From: Fragilaria radians
Taxonomy: Eukaryota > Bacillariophyta > Fragilariophyceae > Fragilariales > Fragilariaceae
Length of the DNA: 34,930 bases
Reading direction: 5' to 3'
Assembly: GCA_900642245.1 (NCBI GenBank)
Contig: CAAAJI010000016.1
Span: 322,465-357,394 of the forward strand
A program made the translations under genes and the position numbers. Below, piece after piece: positions 1-10,599 of this stretch (position 1 is the stretch's first letter; the number at the start of each line of letters is the position of its first letter). The notes under the pieces are model-generated. The model saw only the letters and a list, made by a program, of their open reading frames with translations, made no database searches and was not told the DNA's origin.

Positions 1-236
1 TATTAACTATACAAAAACTTAAATATCACATGGCTTTGTTTAGCTAGCGCAACATGCTAATGAGGACAGTGGGGAAAAGAAAATATGCTGAGTAACTCTG
101 CAAAGTACGGTAATTTCTTTCTTATTTTGATAAGATGAAAGCATCCTGTCAGGATGAATGGAGAAAGGTCTTTCATCTCTGCAGTGTCTATTTCCTGAAG
201 TATCGTGAATATCGAATGACAATGTACATAAATAAA

Positions 237-2137
237 TCATCGCCTTGTTCCCCAATCCGCGTCATTGCCGAAGGGACCATTATGAGAGAGAATGCTTCTA
301 CTTGGCACAGTGGGGTTTGCTGGAACATTTCGTTGGATAATTTCAAGTAGGAGATCAGGTTCTGACCTTAGCTCTGAAAGCCCTGCCATGATCAACGGAT
401 CATTGAGATGACCAAGGATGAATTCCATAGCGATATTCTTTAGCCCTGTCGCGTGATGTTGATGACTTGCTAACAAGATTGCGATAGCATTTGTCTCATT
501 GACATCACGTCGAATTATATCTTCACAAAGCGCTTTGAGACGATCCAGCATAAACCGTTCACTAGCGATCAAGAGATGAATTCCAACATCAAAAGCGACA
601 TCTCGAACTGTATCTGTGTAAAGAAATTCGAGAACTTTACTAAAGACGGAATATGAAACGTCGGTAATGTGAATTGGAGATGCTGATTCGGTACTTTCTC
701 GCATGCCACCACTGAAAAGCATAACACGAAAATATTCACTCCGAACTGCCAAGATAGCTCGATTGCAGTGGATTTCTTTGTTTTCCACGATGAACGTAAC
801 ATCCGAGAATGTGGAGTGGTTGATTAATTTTGACAAATCGTTGACCAATGCGGAAGGGGGTATGCTAACGGGTTTCAGACGAAACTTGTAAAAATCATTC
901 AAGACAGTAACTCCGTTGTAGCCCCCGAAGATGTAAAGACAATTTTCGTGCACTTGTGCGACAAGAGATGATCGACCGCTAGGGGCGTCACCATTGGTAC
1001 AATCTACTTCTGACCAGTGATTGGTTTCAAAATCATAGGCGTACATGTCAGCAAGCCGCTCATTTCCTGAGTATCCACCATAAAGGTACATCTTATGCCC
1101 ATACAGGCAACACGAATGGAAGTAACGAGGCGATGGGGGTGTTCCCAAACATGGCATTTCCTTCCAGGTATAGGTTGCTAAATCACAAGCAAAAAAATCA
1201 GCCTTGCGTTCCACTCCATCATAACCACCTTGGATATACACATGTGTTTCATCCTTAGCCCATGCGGGACACGATCGTACGGAAGGGAGTGTCCCCTGTG
1301 CCGAGATTTCAGTCCATGTGTTGGTACCAAAGTCAAATTCGTGCATATCATTCAGCCAACGAGAGCCGTCAAAACCTCCAAAGAGGACAAACTTGTTGTT
1401 ATGGACCACGGATACGTAGCCAAAACGACGAGAGGGTACACGACCACGAATATCAGCTGGTACACGTTGTGCGTCGCCTAGAGCTAAGGAGGTTTCGTCC
1501 AGGCGTGGATCGGAAGATTCCTGTAAACAAGTCCATCTCTGAGAATCAATATCAAACATCCATAGATCGTTCAGCCACGAAGTTCCATTGTAGCCTCCGA
1601 ATAAATACACTCGGCTGCTGTCTCCAATGACGACGCCATTATTTTCTCGACAACCAGGTTTCTCATCACTCAATACTTTGACTTCTTCCCAAACTCCAGT
1701 GTCGAAACTGAATGAATAAAAATCATCTAGACGACCAGTTCCACCACCATAGCCCTGTGAAGAGGAGATGAGATGGAAAAATCAATAATGATTCATTTGC
1801 AAACGAGTTAGGACCAAGATGTTACAAATTGGAAACAAAATATTCATGAGGGCGAAAGCACCATATTGCATTCATCATCAATTCATGATCATACAAAAAT
1901 AGAAAGAACTGATCGAGTCGACAATCCAGTACTCACTCCAAACATGAACAATTTTCCTCGCACCACAACTGATGCAGCCCCAGATCGTGGTGGAGGCAAA
2001 CAAGAAGCAGATGACAACGTGACTCTTGACCATGTCAAGCATTGACGATCTGATGCTATTCGAGGTGAATGCATGGAATTTATTGGTCCTGCAGCACCGT
2101 CAAGATGTTGTTGTTGTTGATGAGATTGGTGTTGCAT
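237..2137 (-). CDS. Kelch-repeat protein with C-terminal BTB domain, two exons
   Basis: Spliced model: exon 1 is 2137-1937, exon 2 is 1754-237, giving 572 aa. The 182-nt intron starts GTGAGT and ends CACAG. Splicing restores the first full kelch blade (FMFGGYGGG), which is cut in the unspliced frame. About six kelch blades follow (FGGYNG, FGGFDG, QGGYDG, YGGYSG, FGGYNG), each with a downstream W, over roughly residues 60-365. A BTB/POZ domain covers about 375-475 (FSDVTFIVENKEIHCNRAIL), then a helical BACK-like tail. The kelch-then-BTB order is that of LZTR1-like proteins rather than animal KLHL proteins. Such proteins usually act as substrate adaptors for cullin-3 ubiquitin ligases; that role is inferred here. 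The first 30 residues are Gln/His-rich. ATG 2137 is the first Met of exon 1. The gene diverges from the FKBP gene. Confidence 0.88.
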
Positions 2138-2399
2138 CGCTTGTTATAATGACTGTGATAGAATTGCGAATTGTCACGCGAGGGTAGCAATACGGAAGTA
2201 GGTGTAGTACTTAAATCAACGGTAATGAGAATTAGAACAAATCATGACACAAAACCTCCGTTTTACATGACGTTTCCAAAGTTCGACTTAAGAGTATTAC
2301 CAGTTTTGAAAATTAAATGCTGTAAATGCTTGTACGCTAGTAACCAGTATTCCTGGACCGAACGTCACTTTATGATGTCAAAACTAAATTACAACCAAA
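2138..2399. promoter_or_regulatory. Divergent promoter with two inverted TGACGTT motifs
   Basis: This 262-bp spacer separates the ATGs of the divergent kelch-BTB and FKBP genes, so it must hold both promoters. TGACGTT occurs on the + strand at 2268-2274 and on the - strand at 2361-2367. TGACGT is the core bound by bZIP factors and is the CO2/cAMP-responsive element described in diatom carbonic anhydrase promoters. The repeated motif is seen directly; any regulatory role is inference. Confidence 0.35.
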
Positions 2400-3195
2400 A
2401 TGAAACTTGTTTGGTTTCTAATCATTGCAGCGTCTCATGGGTTTCAATCACCGTATATGAAACAACGATTAGCATCCAATTCTAATGGTATAGACGATGA
2501 TACTCTCAATGGTGACAGGAGATCTTTTATTGCAACCTCTTGGGCGGTTCTTCCTTTTTTTGTACCGCAGGTGTCATTTGCAAAGGTAATGCCAATCAAA
2601 AAAGGATATCCTTCTATTTCTTCAATCCTTCAATTTCCATTTCATTGAATCTTATGAAAATATATTTTTGATTCCATCACAGGACGATGCACCGATTCGA
2701 TCGAAACAATTATCTGAGGAATATAGACAGGGGACAGCTGCCCTGGCCGACATGGACGACGCTGCACCTGTCCCTCGCGATGCCTATAAGAAACTCCCTT
2801 CTGGAGTTGTCTACGCGGATTTACGTGCTGGGACAGGCGGTGCAACGGTTCAGGCAGGTAGCCGTGTTAATCTCCAATGGGTATTGCGCAAATCCAATGG
2901 ATACTTTGTGGATTCGTCAGAAACGAACGGTGGAGTCCCTTTTATTTTTACAGTCGGAGATGGAACAGCCATCCAGGGCGTTGATGAAGGAATTAGAGGC
3001 ATGAAGCAAGGAGGGACGCGTCGATTACTCATTCCGCCATCGTTGGCATACGTAGATGGTCTGGAGGATGGCAAGCCTGGACCACTGCCTACAGGATTTG
3101 GACCTCGTCAACAAATGCGTAGAGTACAGAATATCCGAAAAGATGTTCCAGGAGAGTATGTCTTTCTTGAAGTTCAAGTTACAAGGCTACGATAG
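2400..3195 (+). CDS. Thylakoid-lumen FKBP-type peptidyl-prolyl isomerase, two exons
   Basis: Exons 2400-2585 and 2683-3195 give 232 aa. The 97-nt intron starts GTAATG and ends CACAG. The leader has three parts: a signal peptide (residues 1-14), an ASHGF context at which the plastid transit peptide would start, and a second hydrophobic segment after a twin arginine (RRSFIATSWAVLPFF) ending VSFA, as in Tat-type thylakoid-lumen signals. The mature part is one FKBP domain (about residues 105-232) with the FVDSS, GVDEGIRGMKQGG and RRLLIPPSLAY blocks. The loop is extended (DGLEDGKPGPLP), as in plant lumenal FKBP16-type proteins. The usual V-HY strand reads VNLQW, so isomerase activity may be weak. 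The likely role is folding or assembly of photosynthetic complexes in the lumen. It diverges from the kelch-BTB gene and converges on the next gene. Confidence 0.9.
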
Positions 3196-3482
3196 TTAGC
3201 CTCCGGATGTATGTCTTAATATCATTTGGCTCTCTTGCCTTGTGTTAAGCTATATTCGATGTCGTAACTCTAATTACTAGTAATTGTACGTTAAATTACT
3301 CGAGTCGTGATAACATGGTGACTATCTATCTTATACTTCATAGTTTCCCTTGTCACTTCCTTGGAAGGAGAATCTCGTGCCAATGGTTTTGTTCAAGCAA
3401 TCCTTGCGGCTCTTCAAACGTAATAGCTATCTCAATTGACGTCCTTATAATCATGTATTGTTTGAATGTGGTCGATAAACAG

Positions 3483-4010
3483 TCAATCATAGTCTCTGAT
3501 AGAAGCATCGATTTCTTTCTCCCTGGTAATATCTCGACTTGTCTCAGAACTGAGTGTTATGACACAACATTTCTCTGTAGATTCAGAAAGTGTATTTCTT
3601 CTTGCTAATTCCTTGCGCTCTTGACGTCGTCTCATTACCTTTAATGAGTCTTCCGCTACACTTGGATCATCTGAAGTTATGCCGTCACTTTCCATGTAGT
3701 GAAAGTCTTTCCAAGCTGATTCAAAAGAAAGGATTGAATTCAGATCCCCATCGAAGAAAAGATGTTCGGAAATACTTCCATCATTTGATGTTTCAAAATC
3801 ATAACCAATATCGATGTCATGCATGGGAACACGGGTCATCCTGGAAACAAAGTTATCAACCGACAGATTAGTTTTGAGTGTGCACTTAACTTCAAGCAGA
3901 TCTATCGCAGAGAGAGTTCTAGAAAATCTATACTTCTCTATAAAACTGTCTGCAATGTCTGATGAATAAAGGCTAAGATCCTCCTTCAAATTGTTCGATA
4001 TGGGAAGCAA
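3483..4010 (-). CDS. Hypothetical protein, 5' end unresolved
   Basis: No recognised family. The frame is open from a TGA at 4025 to its stop at 3483, but the first ATG is only at 3839 (118 aa, beginning MTRVPMHD). The C-terminal half is acidic, then Arg/Glu-rich (VMRRRQERKELARR), then Ser/Thr-rich. The same reading phase is open upstream at 4026-4196, and a 111-nt GT-AG intron (donor GTATTG at 4069, acceptor CAG ending at 3959) would join the two parts in frame. A second CAG lies 9 nt further on. With that intron the protein could start at ATG 4112. It converges on the FKBP gene with about 290 bp between stops. Codon structure looks real, but start and splicing are inferred. Confidence 0.45.
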   Translation of the reverse strand: MLPISNNLKEDLSLYSSDIADSFIEKYRFSRTLSAIDLLEVKCTLKTNLSVDNFVSRMTRVPMHDIDIGYDFETSNDGSISEHLFFDGDLNSILSFESAWKDFHYMESDGITSDDPSVAEDSLKVMRRRQERKELARRNTLSESTEKCCVITLSSETSRDITREKEIDASIRDYD

Positions 4011-4203
4011 ATAAAAGAAGGGTCATGAAAAAGAAATGTGATTTTGGTTTTGAATGTCAATGCCAATACTTGTGAAGCCTTCGCGCAGGCATAATTGCCT
4101 TTCGATAGGCATCACCTGACAACTCAAAGTAATTGGATGTAAAGGTCGAAGCCAAATCTTAACTTCAAAAGTCTCCTCCAATCGAATGACACAGAGTCAA
4201 CAT

Positions 4204-4869
4204 ATGGAGTTCTCAAAATATGCTAATTTATTTGAAAACATATGTATCCACCAAATTTTCAGGCATATATTCCTCAATTCTGGCATTGCAATGATTTATC
4301 ACACAATATGAGGTAGAATTCGAATTCGACATAAATGACAGCTTGCATGTCAGAATTTTCATTTCGACACCTTAACGGATATTGGATAATTCATTTATGT
4401 TTCACAAATTTTTGTTTTTCTATCATGGTTTTTCGGTGCGTGCTGACGAGATTCATCTTCATGTCTGACATGTAGTTGTAGAATGGTAAGCACTAACTAT
4501 TGTCCATTTACATTACATCTAGCTTGATTTCTCATTCGATTCATTCATATGGGAGTTGTGGCCAAACGTAGATTGGAAGCCATTCATTTAACTTTTCTTT
4601 TGTTTTCAGTGCCAAGGTCCTACCTTAACTGTATACAACAACTACGTTATAACATTTTTATTCAATTGGAGTTTTGTATGTGTTTTCATTCTTTCTTCCA
4701 TTTCTGGCACAGTCCTTTAACTTATCAAGGTGTATAGCGACAGTGAGGCCATTTCTGTTCACTCGTTTTTTTTTGACAATAGGCAGTGCAATAATCTTTT
4801 TTTCGTTTTCTCTCTACTATTTTCTAGACCCTTTCTATAAGCTATTTAATCAAAACCTACAAACTTATG
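4204..4869. other. AT-rich intergenic DNA, nothing recognised
   Basis: Short, low-complexity, pyrimidine-rich open frames occur here, but none has an ATG and composition worth calling. No repeat or RNA gene was seen. Confidence 0.5.
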
Positions 4870-5669
4870 ATTAGTGTACAGTTACATACTTCTCTTTTGA
4901 ACCTGCTGATACTCGATTTTGCATAGCTTGCGCGATAAAATGAGTTGAATTTGCTTTTTTACATGTATTTGTTTTGGTCAATTTAACAGAACTGTAAAGT
5001 CATCAAATAAAGGGATTTGGACTGAATCAGGTAGCCCTACTTTCCTTCCGAAAGATTTCCAGTATCTCAGGTTGAAAGTTCATCATCGTGTCAACTTTAT
5101 CAGGCAAACAATCACAAGACTTGAAATGATAATCTAAAAATACTCTTCTCCTTGCATTGGGAGCTTTTGCGTAACTCTAGTTGGTGACCCAGTTTTCAAT
5201 ATACTGGTTATCATTTACATCTCCCTCCCATTCAGCGTTTGCGTTCAAAGCTAATTAATATTTATCTCTAGAAGATACTTCACCGCTCACACCATTGATT
5301 TCTTGTGAAGGTTTGAGGAGCTGCTTAGAGAAGCCGCTGAATTTCAAAAGCAAACGCTTATAATCCAAAGGTTTGCCACATTGTTCCGACTATTCCTATT
5401 CTTAATTTGATGGAGCTTAGCAATCACTTGTTCAGCCGGCAATATCTGCCTTTACTGATTTGTCACTAGCCACATATCCATTAAAAAGTTCCTATTCAAG
5501 ACTGGCTAAAAAGTCATGGAGTCTGTTTCAATTTTGGCACTTTCATCAGTTTACTCCTGCACTGTTATTTGAAGCCTTTTTCCAATTATTTACCCTTCAT
5601 AAATACTCTTTACATTTCTCTTTTTGCCTAAATTATTTCCATCTTTGGTTCAAAATAAAGCATTAATTT
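4870..5669 (-). pseudogene. Decayed protein-coding frame, family unknown
   Basis: On the - strand a protein-like frame runs through 5380-5020 with stretches of roughly 43, 30 and 43 codons separated by single TAA and TAG stops. It is rich in Lys, Glu, Asp and Asn (for example KRLLLKFSGFSKQLLKP, then VDTMMNFQPEILEIFRKES). Upstream, after a frame change near 5385, similar material continues (QVIAKLHQIKNRNSRNN, about 5450-5385) and further back to about 5660 with more stops. Downstream it fades out near 4875. Stops and frame changes mean it is not translated as one protein. I do not recognise the family; a dead gene or part of a mobile element are both possible. Confidence 0.4.
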
Positions 5670-6296
5670 GAAAATGTCCTTGTTGCTATGTCATTGCTTT
5701 TTTTAACCGGCCAATGATAGTTTAAATGATGAGGATTTGCACAAGATTAGTACAGCAATGATATCTCATTTCATATTTTCAAAATTTTCGTGTTAGTTAG
5801 AGCACTAATTTTATAAATTACAAAACAATGTGAAGAGGAAATATAAACACTAAAGATACCTAAGAGTCTTCTTTTTGGCAACTTATTAATTCAAAGTGTG
5901 TTACAGCTGACACAAACTCTAAGAAATGAAGAATTGTTGCGTGTAGTTTCAAACTGAATAACATTGTAATAAACATGGATTGATGAATTATTGTAGGACA
6001 AGTCAAAGGAAAGGTCTGAATTAAATTAAAATAAATGTCTATCCTAGAATATAGCAGCCATACTCTTGAAATATATAAACTTTAAAGATTCGAATGATTC
6101 CTTGCTGATTTAAGAAGGTGATTTTGTTCGACGTTGAGGCGGTATCCTAATCACAAATTAAATGGATAACAGCTTCTACATTTCTTTTTTTACACTAAGC
6201 CGTATGTACAAACAACTAAAAATCTTTTTTGTAATTCTGGTAATGTCATAGTGTTAAATTTTTTTACCCGTTGAGGATTATCAAGCTATATTATCC
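5670..6296. other. AT-rich intergenic DNA upstream of PGP synthase 1
   Basis: No coding, RNA or repeat signal was found. It should hold the promoter of the following gene, but no specific motif stands out. Confidence 0.5.
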
Positions 6297-7160
6297 ATGA
6301 AGTGTTTCGCATTTCTTTCCGCACTTGTATTATTCGATCTCTTCATCCCAGCGATCGCACTAACCTCTCCATCCAAAGCTTTTTCACTTCAGTCACAAAG
6401 CATATTAATCCTCCGAGCTGGATCTTCAGAGGGGGAAATAACAAACGAATCGGATCTGATGACGACGACGACGTCGATGAAAATGAGTGACACCAATTCA
6501 ACGCCAAGTCTTTCAGAAGACAAGAGTGTCTTCGGACCGAACGCTCCACCTCCTGGATTTCTGCGCAAGACTTTTCCAAAGATACCATGGCATTCATTGC
6601 CAAATGCTCTTACATTTGCAAGATGTCTAGCGATTCCTGCCTTGGTTGTACTGTTCTATCGACCTGCCTTTCATCTACAAACTTCCCTCGTCTTTGCATT
6701 GGCATCCTTCACTGATTGGCTAGATGGATACTTTGCTCGTCGCTGGGATATTACCAGTCCATTTGGTGCCTTTCTTGATCCTGTGGCTGACAAATTAATG
6801 GTTTCTACGGCATTGATACTGTTATCCGGACGATATGGGAGTATCATTGCAGTGCCAACGTCCATCATACTAAGTCGAGAGCTAGCCGTATCAGCACTTC
6901 GTGAATGGATGGCGCAACGTGGTCAAAGAGATTCTGTTAAGGTTGGATTTCAGGGCAAGGTAAAAACGGCTGCAACAATGGTTGCCTTGACCATCTTGTT
7001 ACTAGTACCACAGCAATCGAATTTCTCCTTCGATATTACCTTCCCAAGCCTTTTTTCTTCTGGCTTAGCCTTGCTTTATCTGAGTACACTTGTCACAGTT
7101 ACAAGTGGAAGCGCTTACTTTCAAGCTGCGGCTCCCGCATTACTTGGAAAATTAGACTAG
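6297..7160 (+). CDS. pgsA: CDP-diacylglycerol-glycerol-3-phosphate 3-phosphatidyltransferase (PGP synthase), copy 1
   Basis: Transfers a phosphatidyl group from CDP-diacylglycerol to glycerol-3-phosphate, giving phosphatidylglycerophosphate, the precursor of phosphatidylglycerol (the main plastid phospholipid) and of cardiolipin. The 287-aa protein has the complete CDP-alcohol phosphotransferase signature DG-x2-AR-x8-G-x3-D-x3-D: D143, G144, A147, R148, G157, D161, D165. Further PgsA blocks are LSRELAVSALREWMAQRG and FQGKVKTAATM. Four to five hydrophobic segments follow the leader. Residues 1-22 form a signal peptide (AIA before LTSPSKAF), then about 75 residues of Ser/Thr-rich linker, consistent with a complex plastid. 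It is intronless. A clear paralog lies at 30423-31364 on the same strand. Plastid location is inferred from the leader only. Confidence 0.93.
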   Translation: MKCFAFLSALVLFDLFIPAIALTSPSKAFSLQSQSILILRAGSSEGEITNESDLMTTTTSMKMSDTNSTPSLSEDKSVFGPNAPPPGFLRKTFPKIPWHSLPNALTFARCLAIPALVVLFYRPAFHLQTSLVFALASFTDWLDGYFARRWDITSPFGAFLDPVADKLMVSTALILLSGRYGSIIAVPTSIILSRELAVSALREWMAQRGQRDSVKVGFQGKVKTAATMVALTILLLVPQQSNFSFDITFPSLFSSGLALLYLSTLVTVTSGSAYFQAAAPALLGKLD

Positions 7161-7739
7161 TGGTAGCATTTTACGTTGAAGATTCACGATAAATACTATT
7201 AGCCATAGATCGTTATATTCACATGTCACAATATTTTATTATTATTGTTTCTAGGTCCAAGTTGTTTGAATGTATGCAAGAAGATAGCAATATTTTCCTT
7301 TTTGAGTTAAAATTCAGTCCAACAATTGCTTCTCGATATTTAAACTACACGACTAACACAGCGAATATACTAACTTTGTTTACATCTTCGGGGATTACTT
7401 TTGATTTGATTTGCATAAGGATTCCAGAGATATAAATCATTTTGGCTTTTGCCATTAAATGTCATCGATTAACCACTTGCGACTTCCTACATAACATAGC
7501 AATTGGTCGTTGTTATGGTGGATGACTCATAGCCTGTAAAAGCTATACGCAAAGGAATGCATCCTTCAGAACGCGGATGCCATTATAGTAGTGAAAATGT
7601 AGAGAAAGATATAAATCATATTTTGTCTTTGCAAAATCAATTCGTTGAAAAATTGTATCATATTTAGCATGCTGTAGGTTATGAAAATGAGTATGAACAT
7701 TTAGCTACAGGAAACATTAGGCATAGAGAGAGCTCATGA
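7161..7739. other. AT-rich intergenic DNA
   Basis: 3' flank of PGP synthase copy 1. It has only short, biased open frames. No gene or RNA was recognised. Confidence 0.5.
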
Positions 7740-8046
7740 CACGACGGATCTCTGTCAAGAATTTGGCTTATTCTCCGGAGAACTTGAATTCAAGGGAAAG
7801 CATCTTGTAATGCATGAAGAACGTGTCCATTCAGATTGAAACACATTGGAATCATGATCAGGCTCAGGCTCTGAGGTTACATGGAAAGCAATAACAAGTG
7901 GCATTGATAGCTTAGGACTGCCTATATATCAGTTGTGCTCCACTCCAGAATCTTGAGGAAATAATCGGGTATACCATTTGGATGGCCAATACAATCGCTA
8001 TCAGTACCGGCTTACAGGCCTTAAGATAGGAATAGTGAGGTCTTAA
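7740..8046 (+). pseudogene. Decayed protein-coding frame, family unknown
   Basis: One reading phase carries protein-like text for about 100 codons broken by three stops: a 32-codon block (contains LFSGELEFKGKHLVMHEERV), a short spacer, a block with SEVTWKAITSGIDSLGLPIY, and a last block with YHLDGQYNRYQYRLTGLKIG. The composition is unlike the surrounding AT-rich spacer. A further fragment in another phase (YENEYEHLATGN, about 7680-7720) may be its upstream part. I do not recognise the family. Confidence 0.35.
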
Positions 8047-8743
8047 GCTATTGAAATGCTCAGATAGAAATGAAAACAAAAGTTCTCAATATTACCATTG
8101 CTAAGATAAGCAATTAATTCACAAGAAGACGTCATTGTAGTGTTCATGTCCAGTTTCATAAAGCATGCGAAATATACCAAATAATTGCCTACTTTCCTAG
8201 ATAACTGAGCAAATAAAGGATATTTTTTATGAAAAAAAGCCATCATCTAGATCTTCACGAAAACAAAATTCTGGCGTTTGCAATCATATGAAATTTTACC
8301 TTTCATTACTCGCTCAAAGTAGCTGCATATTAGACCAAAAGGTTTTATGGCTCTTCTTGAGTCAAACAATCTCTTGGTAATTCAGTTACCAAACCTGTCC
8401 AATTCTCGTATTGCGTCGAATCCAGGATATTGGTCTACGGTAAGAAACCATGTGAGACTTTCGTCGCCCGTTGTAGTCATTTCCATAAACAATTTGTACT
8501 ACAAGTATTCAATGTTTCTTTGAAGAGGTAGTAGTGTATCTCATTTACCGAGAAACTAAATTCCAGTCTACGAATCAGTAAGCTAGAGCAAGTTAAGCAT
8601 ATTGCAGTTTGAGACAGAAATGTGATTACACCTCATCTGGAAACATGTTCCGTCATTATTTAGAAAATAAAAGGATTTAAAAGGTATCCAAACACGAAGT
8701 CGGAAATCGTTTTTTTCGGCACATTTTTCATAATGTTCCAAAA
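8047..8743. other. Intergenic DNA with one isolated 58-codon frame
   Basis: 8347-8523 (+) is an ATG frame of 58 codons (MALLESNNLLVIQLPNLSN...) without recognisable homology; a GTAAGA donor-like site lies inside it. It may be another relic or chance. Nothing else was seen. Confidence 0.3.
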
Positions 8744-9106
8744 TCATTTAAGTATTATCTTCTCGCCAAGGGCTGAGTGATTCAGTGCTAGGTCTTCAGT
8801 GACTACATTCCACGTATCTAAAACCTCCCTCCAGTCTGACACTTCATGAACCTGGTTGGACACGTTATCCAAGATGAGATCAGATCCTTCTATATTTTGT
8901 CTCTTACAAGTTATTGTTTTCTGTAACTTATGGTAGAAATGCCTCGTGGTTTTCCTTGATTGCAAGGGAGCGAATGTAACTTTATCGTTAAAATCCTGAA
9001 CGAGACGATGTTTACGTCGGCACGATGTAATTTTCAGCCTATGTATATCATCCTGAAGACGATTGTGTCCATTACTTTCAGTTTCCTTTATCAACAATGA
9101 ATTCAT
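8744..9106 (-). CDS. Hypothetical 120-aa open frame, possibly a gene remnant
   Basis: ATG-initiated frame of 120 codons, basic in its first half (RLKITSCRRKHRLVQDF, HFYHKLQKTITCKR) and acidic in its last third (VSDWREVLDTWNVVTEDLAL). No domain, signal peptide or membrane segment was recognised. It lies among several broken frames, so it may be the surviving part of a decayed gene rather than a complete one. No splice partner was identified. Confidence 0.25.
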   Translation of the reverse strand: MNSLLIKETESNGHNRLQDDIHRLKITSCRRKHRLVQDFNDKVTFAPLQSRKTTRHFYHKLQKTITCKRQNIEGSDLILDNVSNQVHEVSDWREVLDTWNVVTEDLALNHSALGEKIILK

Positions 9107-10019
9107 GTTATTTGAAAAAGCGATTTAATAACAAATAAGTTTATTGCGAGAATTCAAATTTAAGTTGAGGGAGCTTTTCTCTCCTACATACGACATATGA
9201 AAAATGAGCAAAAATCGGAGATAACTTTGCGTCACATCTCGATATGACAAATCACTCAAATGTCACGTTTGTGAAATACTTGGGGACGGCGAGCTGTGAG
9301 AACAGTCTCTATACTGTTCCTTTGCTGAAAGGGCGTAGGTAGGTGTTGAATGGTCTGGGCCTCCATCCACGATTCAATTAGATTAAGGGCATTGAAAAGA
9401 AGTGACCTTTTGAAATGTGAGAACTTATTCGACTTCAGGTTGAAGAAAAATCATTCACGAACAAAAAAATTGCATTCACACTGTGGCTTCAACATTGAAA
9501 ATAAATATTCTCGATCGAGCATTCAAAGATGGCATAAGGACTTCACGACATAACGTAAAGGAAGAATTCCTCATCAAAAATTACATCACAACGTTGCGTT
9601 TCAAAAGTATTCATCGGAGTATCTCAGCTTTTTTCCGTTCTATCCTCATCACAGCCCTTAATTTTTTTCAATTCTCGTTTGAGCAAACCATTTTATTTCG
9701 AGGTAAATTCATGATTTTTCTGTCGAATATTCCAGCCATCTCGTCACCATAGGAACTTGTGTAAGAACAAAGCACAAAGTCGGAATTGATGTCATTTATT
9801 TCTATCCATCTATTATCAAATCACCGGAAGGTCATGTTTCTATTGCTAATTTTTTTATTTTCCTTCAGAATAGCAGCAAAGTCAGTTAAAGACAATATGA
9901 TCTGGGTTCTGATCCAAAGACTCGCCTTTCAATATCAACACCTTTAGTAGGAGATTTACGACTCATTTAATAGATGAATTCATGTACTGTCACACTATTG
10001 CTTTGTTTGTACTCAAGTT
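9107..10019. other. Intergenic DNA, nothing recognised
   Basis: Two short + strand frames (67 and 89 codons) lie here; their Ile/Ser/Phe-rich composition and lack of homology do not support a gene. No repeat or RNA was seen. Confidence 0.45.
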
Positions 10020-10425
10020 AAGCTTGAGTTTCAGTTGCTTAAAGAAAAACACGAAGTAGATTTGAGAATACCAAAACTATTCACGCTTGAAAGGCTACCA
10101 GAATTCAACGAAGAAGAACTGGAATCGAAACAAAAATAATACAGATAGGCAGTATATGATTTAGGAAAGTATTTTGCCTCACAATTTCAAACCAAAGTTT
10201 ATTTCTAGCCTGATATCATTGAATTAAGCTGAATCTCCCTTGCTCAACAGGTAAATAATGAATTGCTTCTGGTGTCACGTTGGTGCATGAAATTGGGAGA
10301 AACTCTTGAACTATTTAAAATTTCAGATTCGATGAGAGAAATAACTTGAGGAAGAAGAAGAAGAGGGTGCTTTGTTTGCGACACATCCATTAGAGAGAAA
10401 GGCTGGTAAGAATTTGCGGTTGAAT
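10020..10425 (+). pseudogene. Decayed protein-coding frame, family unknown
   Basis: A single phase shows protein-like blocks split by several stops: an acidic block ending LPEFNEEELESKQK, a short block with VYDLGKYFASQFQTKVYF, a block with LLLVSRWCMKLGETLELF, and an Arg-rich block (GAAGAAGAAGAAGAGG at about 10350). The stop density is below that of neighbouring spacer, but the frame cannot be translated as one product. It ends about 200 bp before the TruA-like pseudogene and may or may not be related to it. Confidence 0.3.
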
Positions 10426-10599
10426 AGCTTCTGAGACCAAGAGTATTCCAATGGTTTTTTCAACTGAAACAATTAAGGATACAATTGTACCCATGAAACT
10501 GATGCCGTTCAATGGAAGGACTAGGTTTATAGCCATCTACACGTCAGTCTTTCATAGATTGAAATGACAGTCATTCTTTCAAAATCCATCGCTAGCGCT

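Noticed and set aside
1262..1630. 122-codon plus-strand frame
   Set aside because: Antisense to kelch repeats; no homology.
4674..5666. Phe/Leu-rich plus-strand frames of 60-70 codons
   Set aside because: Low-complexity pyrimidine-rich sequence. Part of it is antisense to the decayed minus-strand frame.
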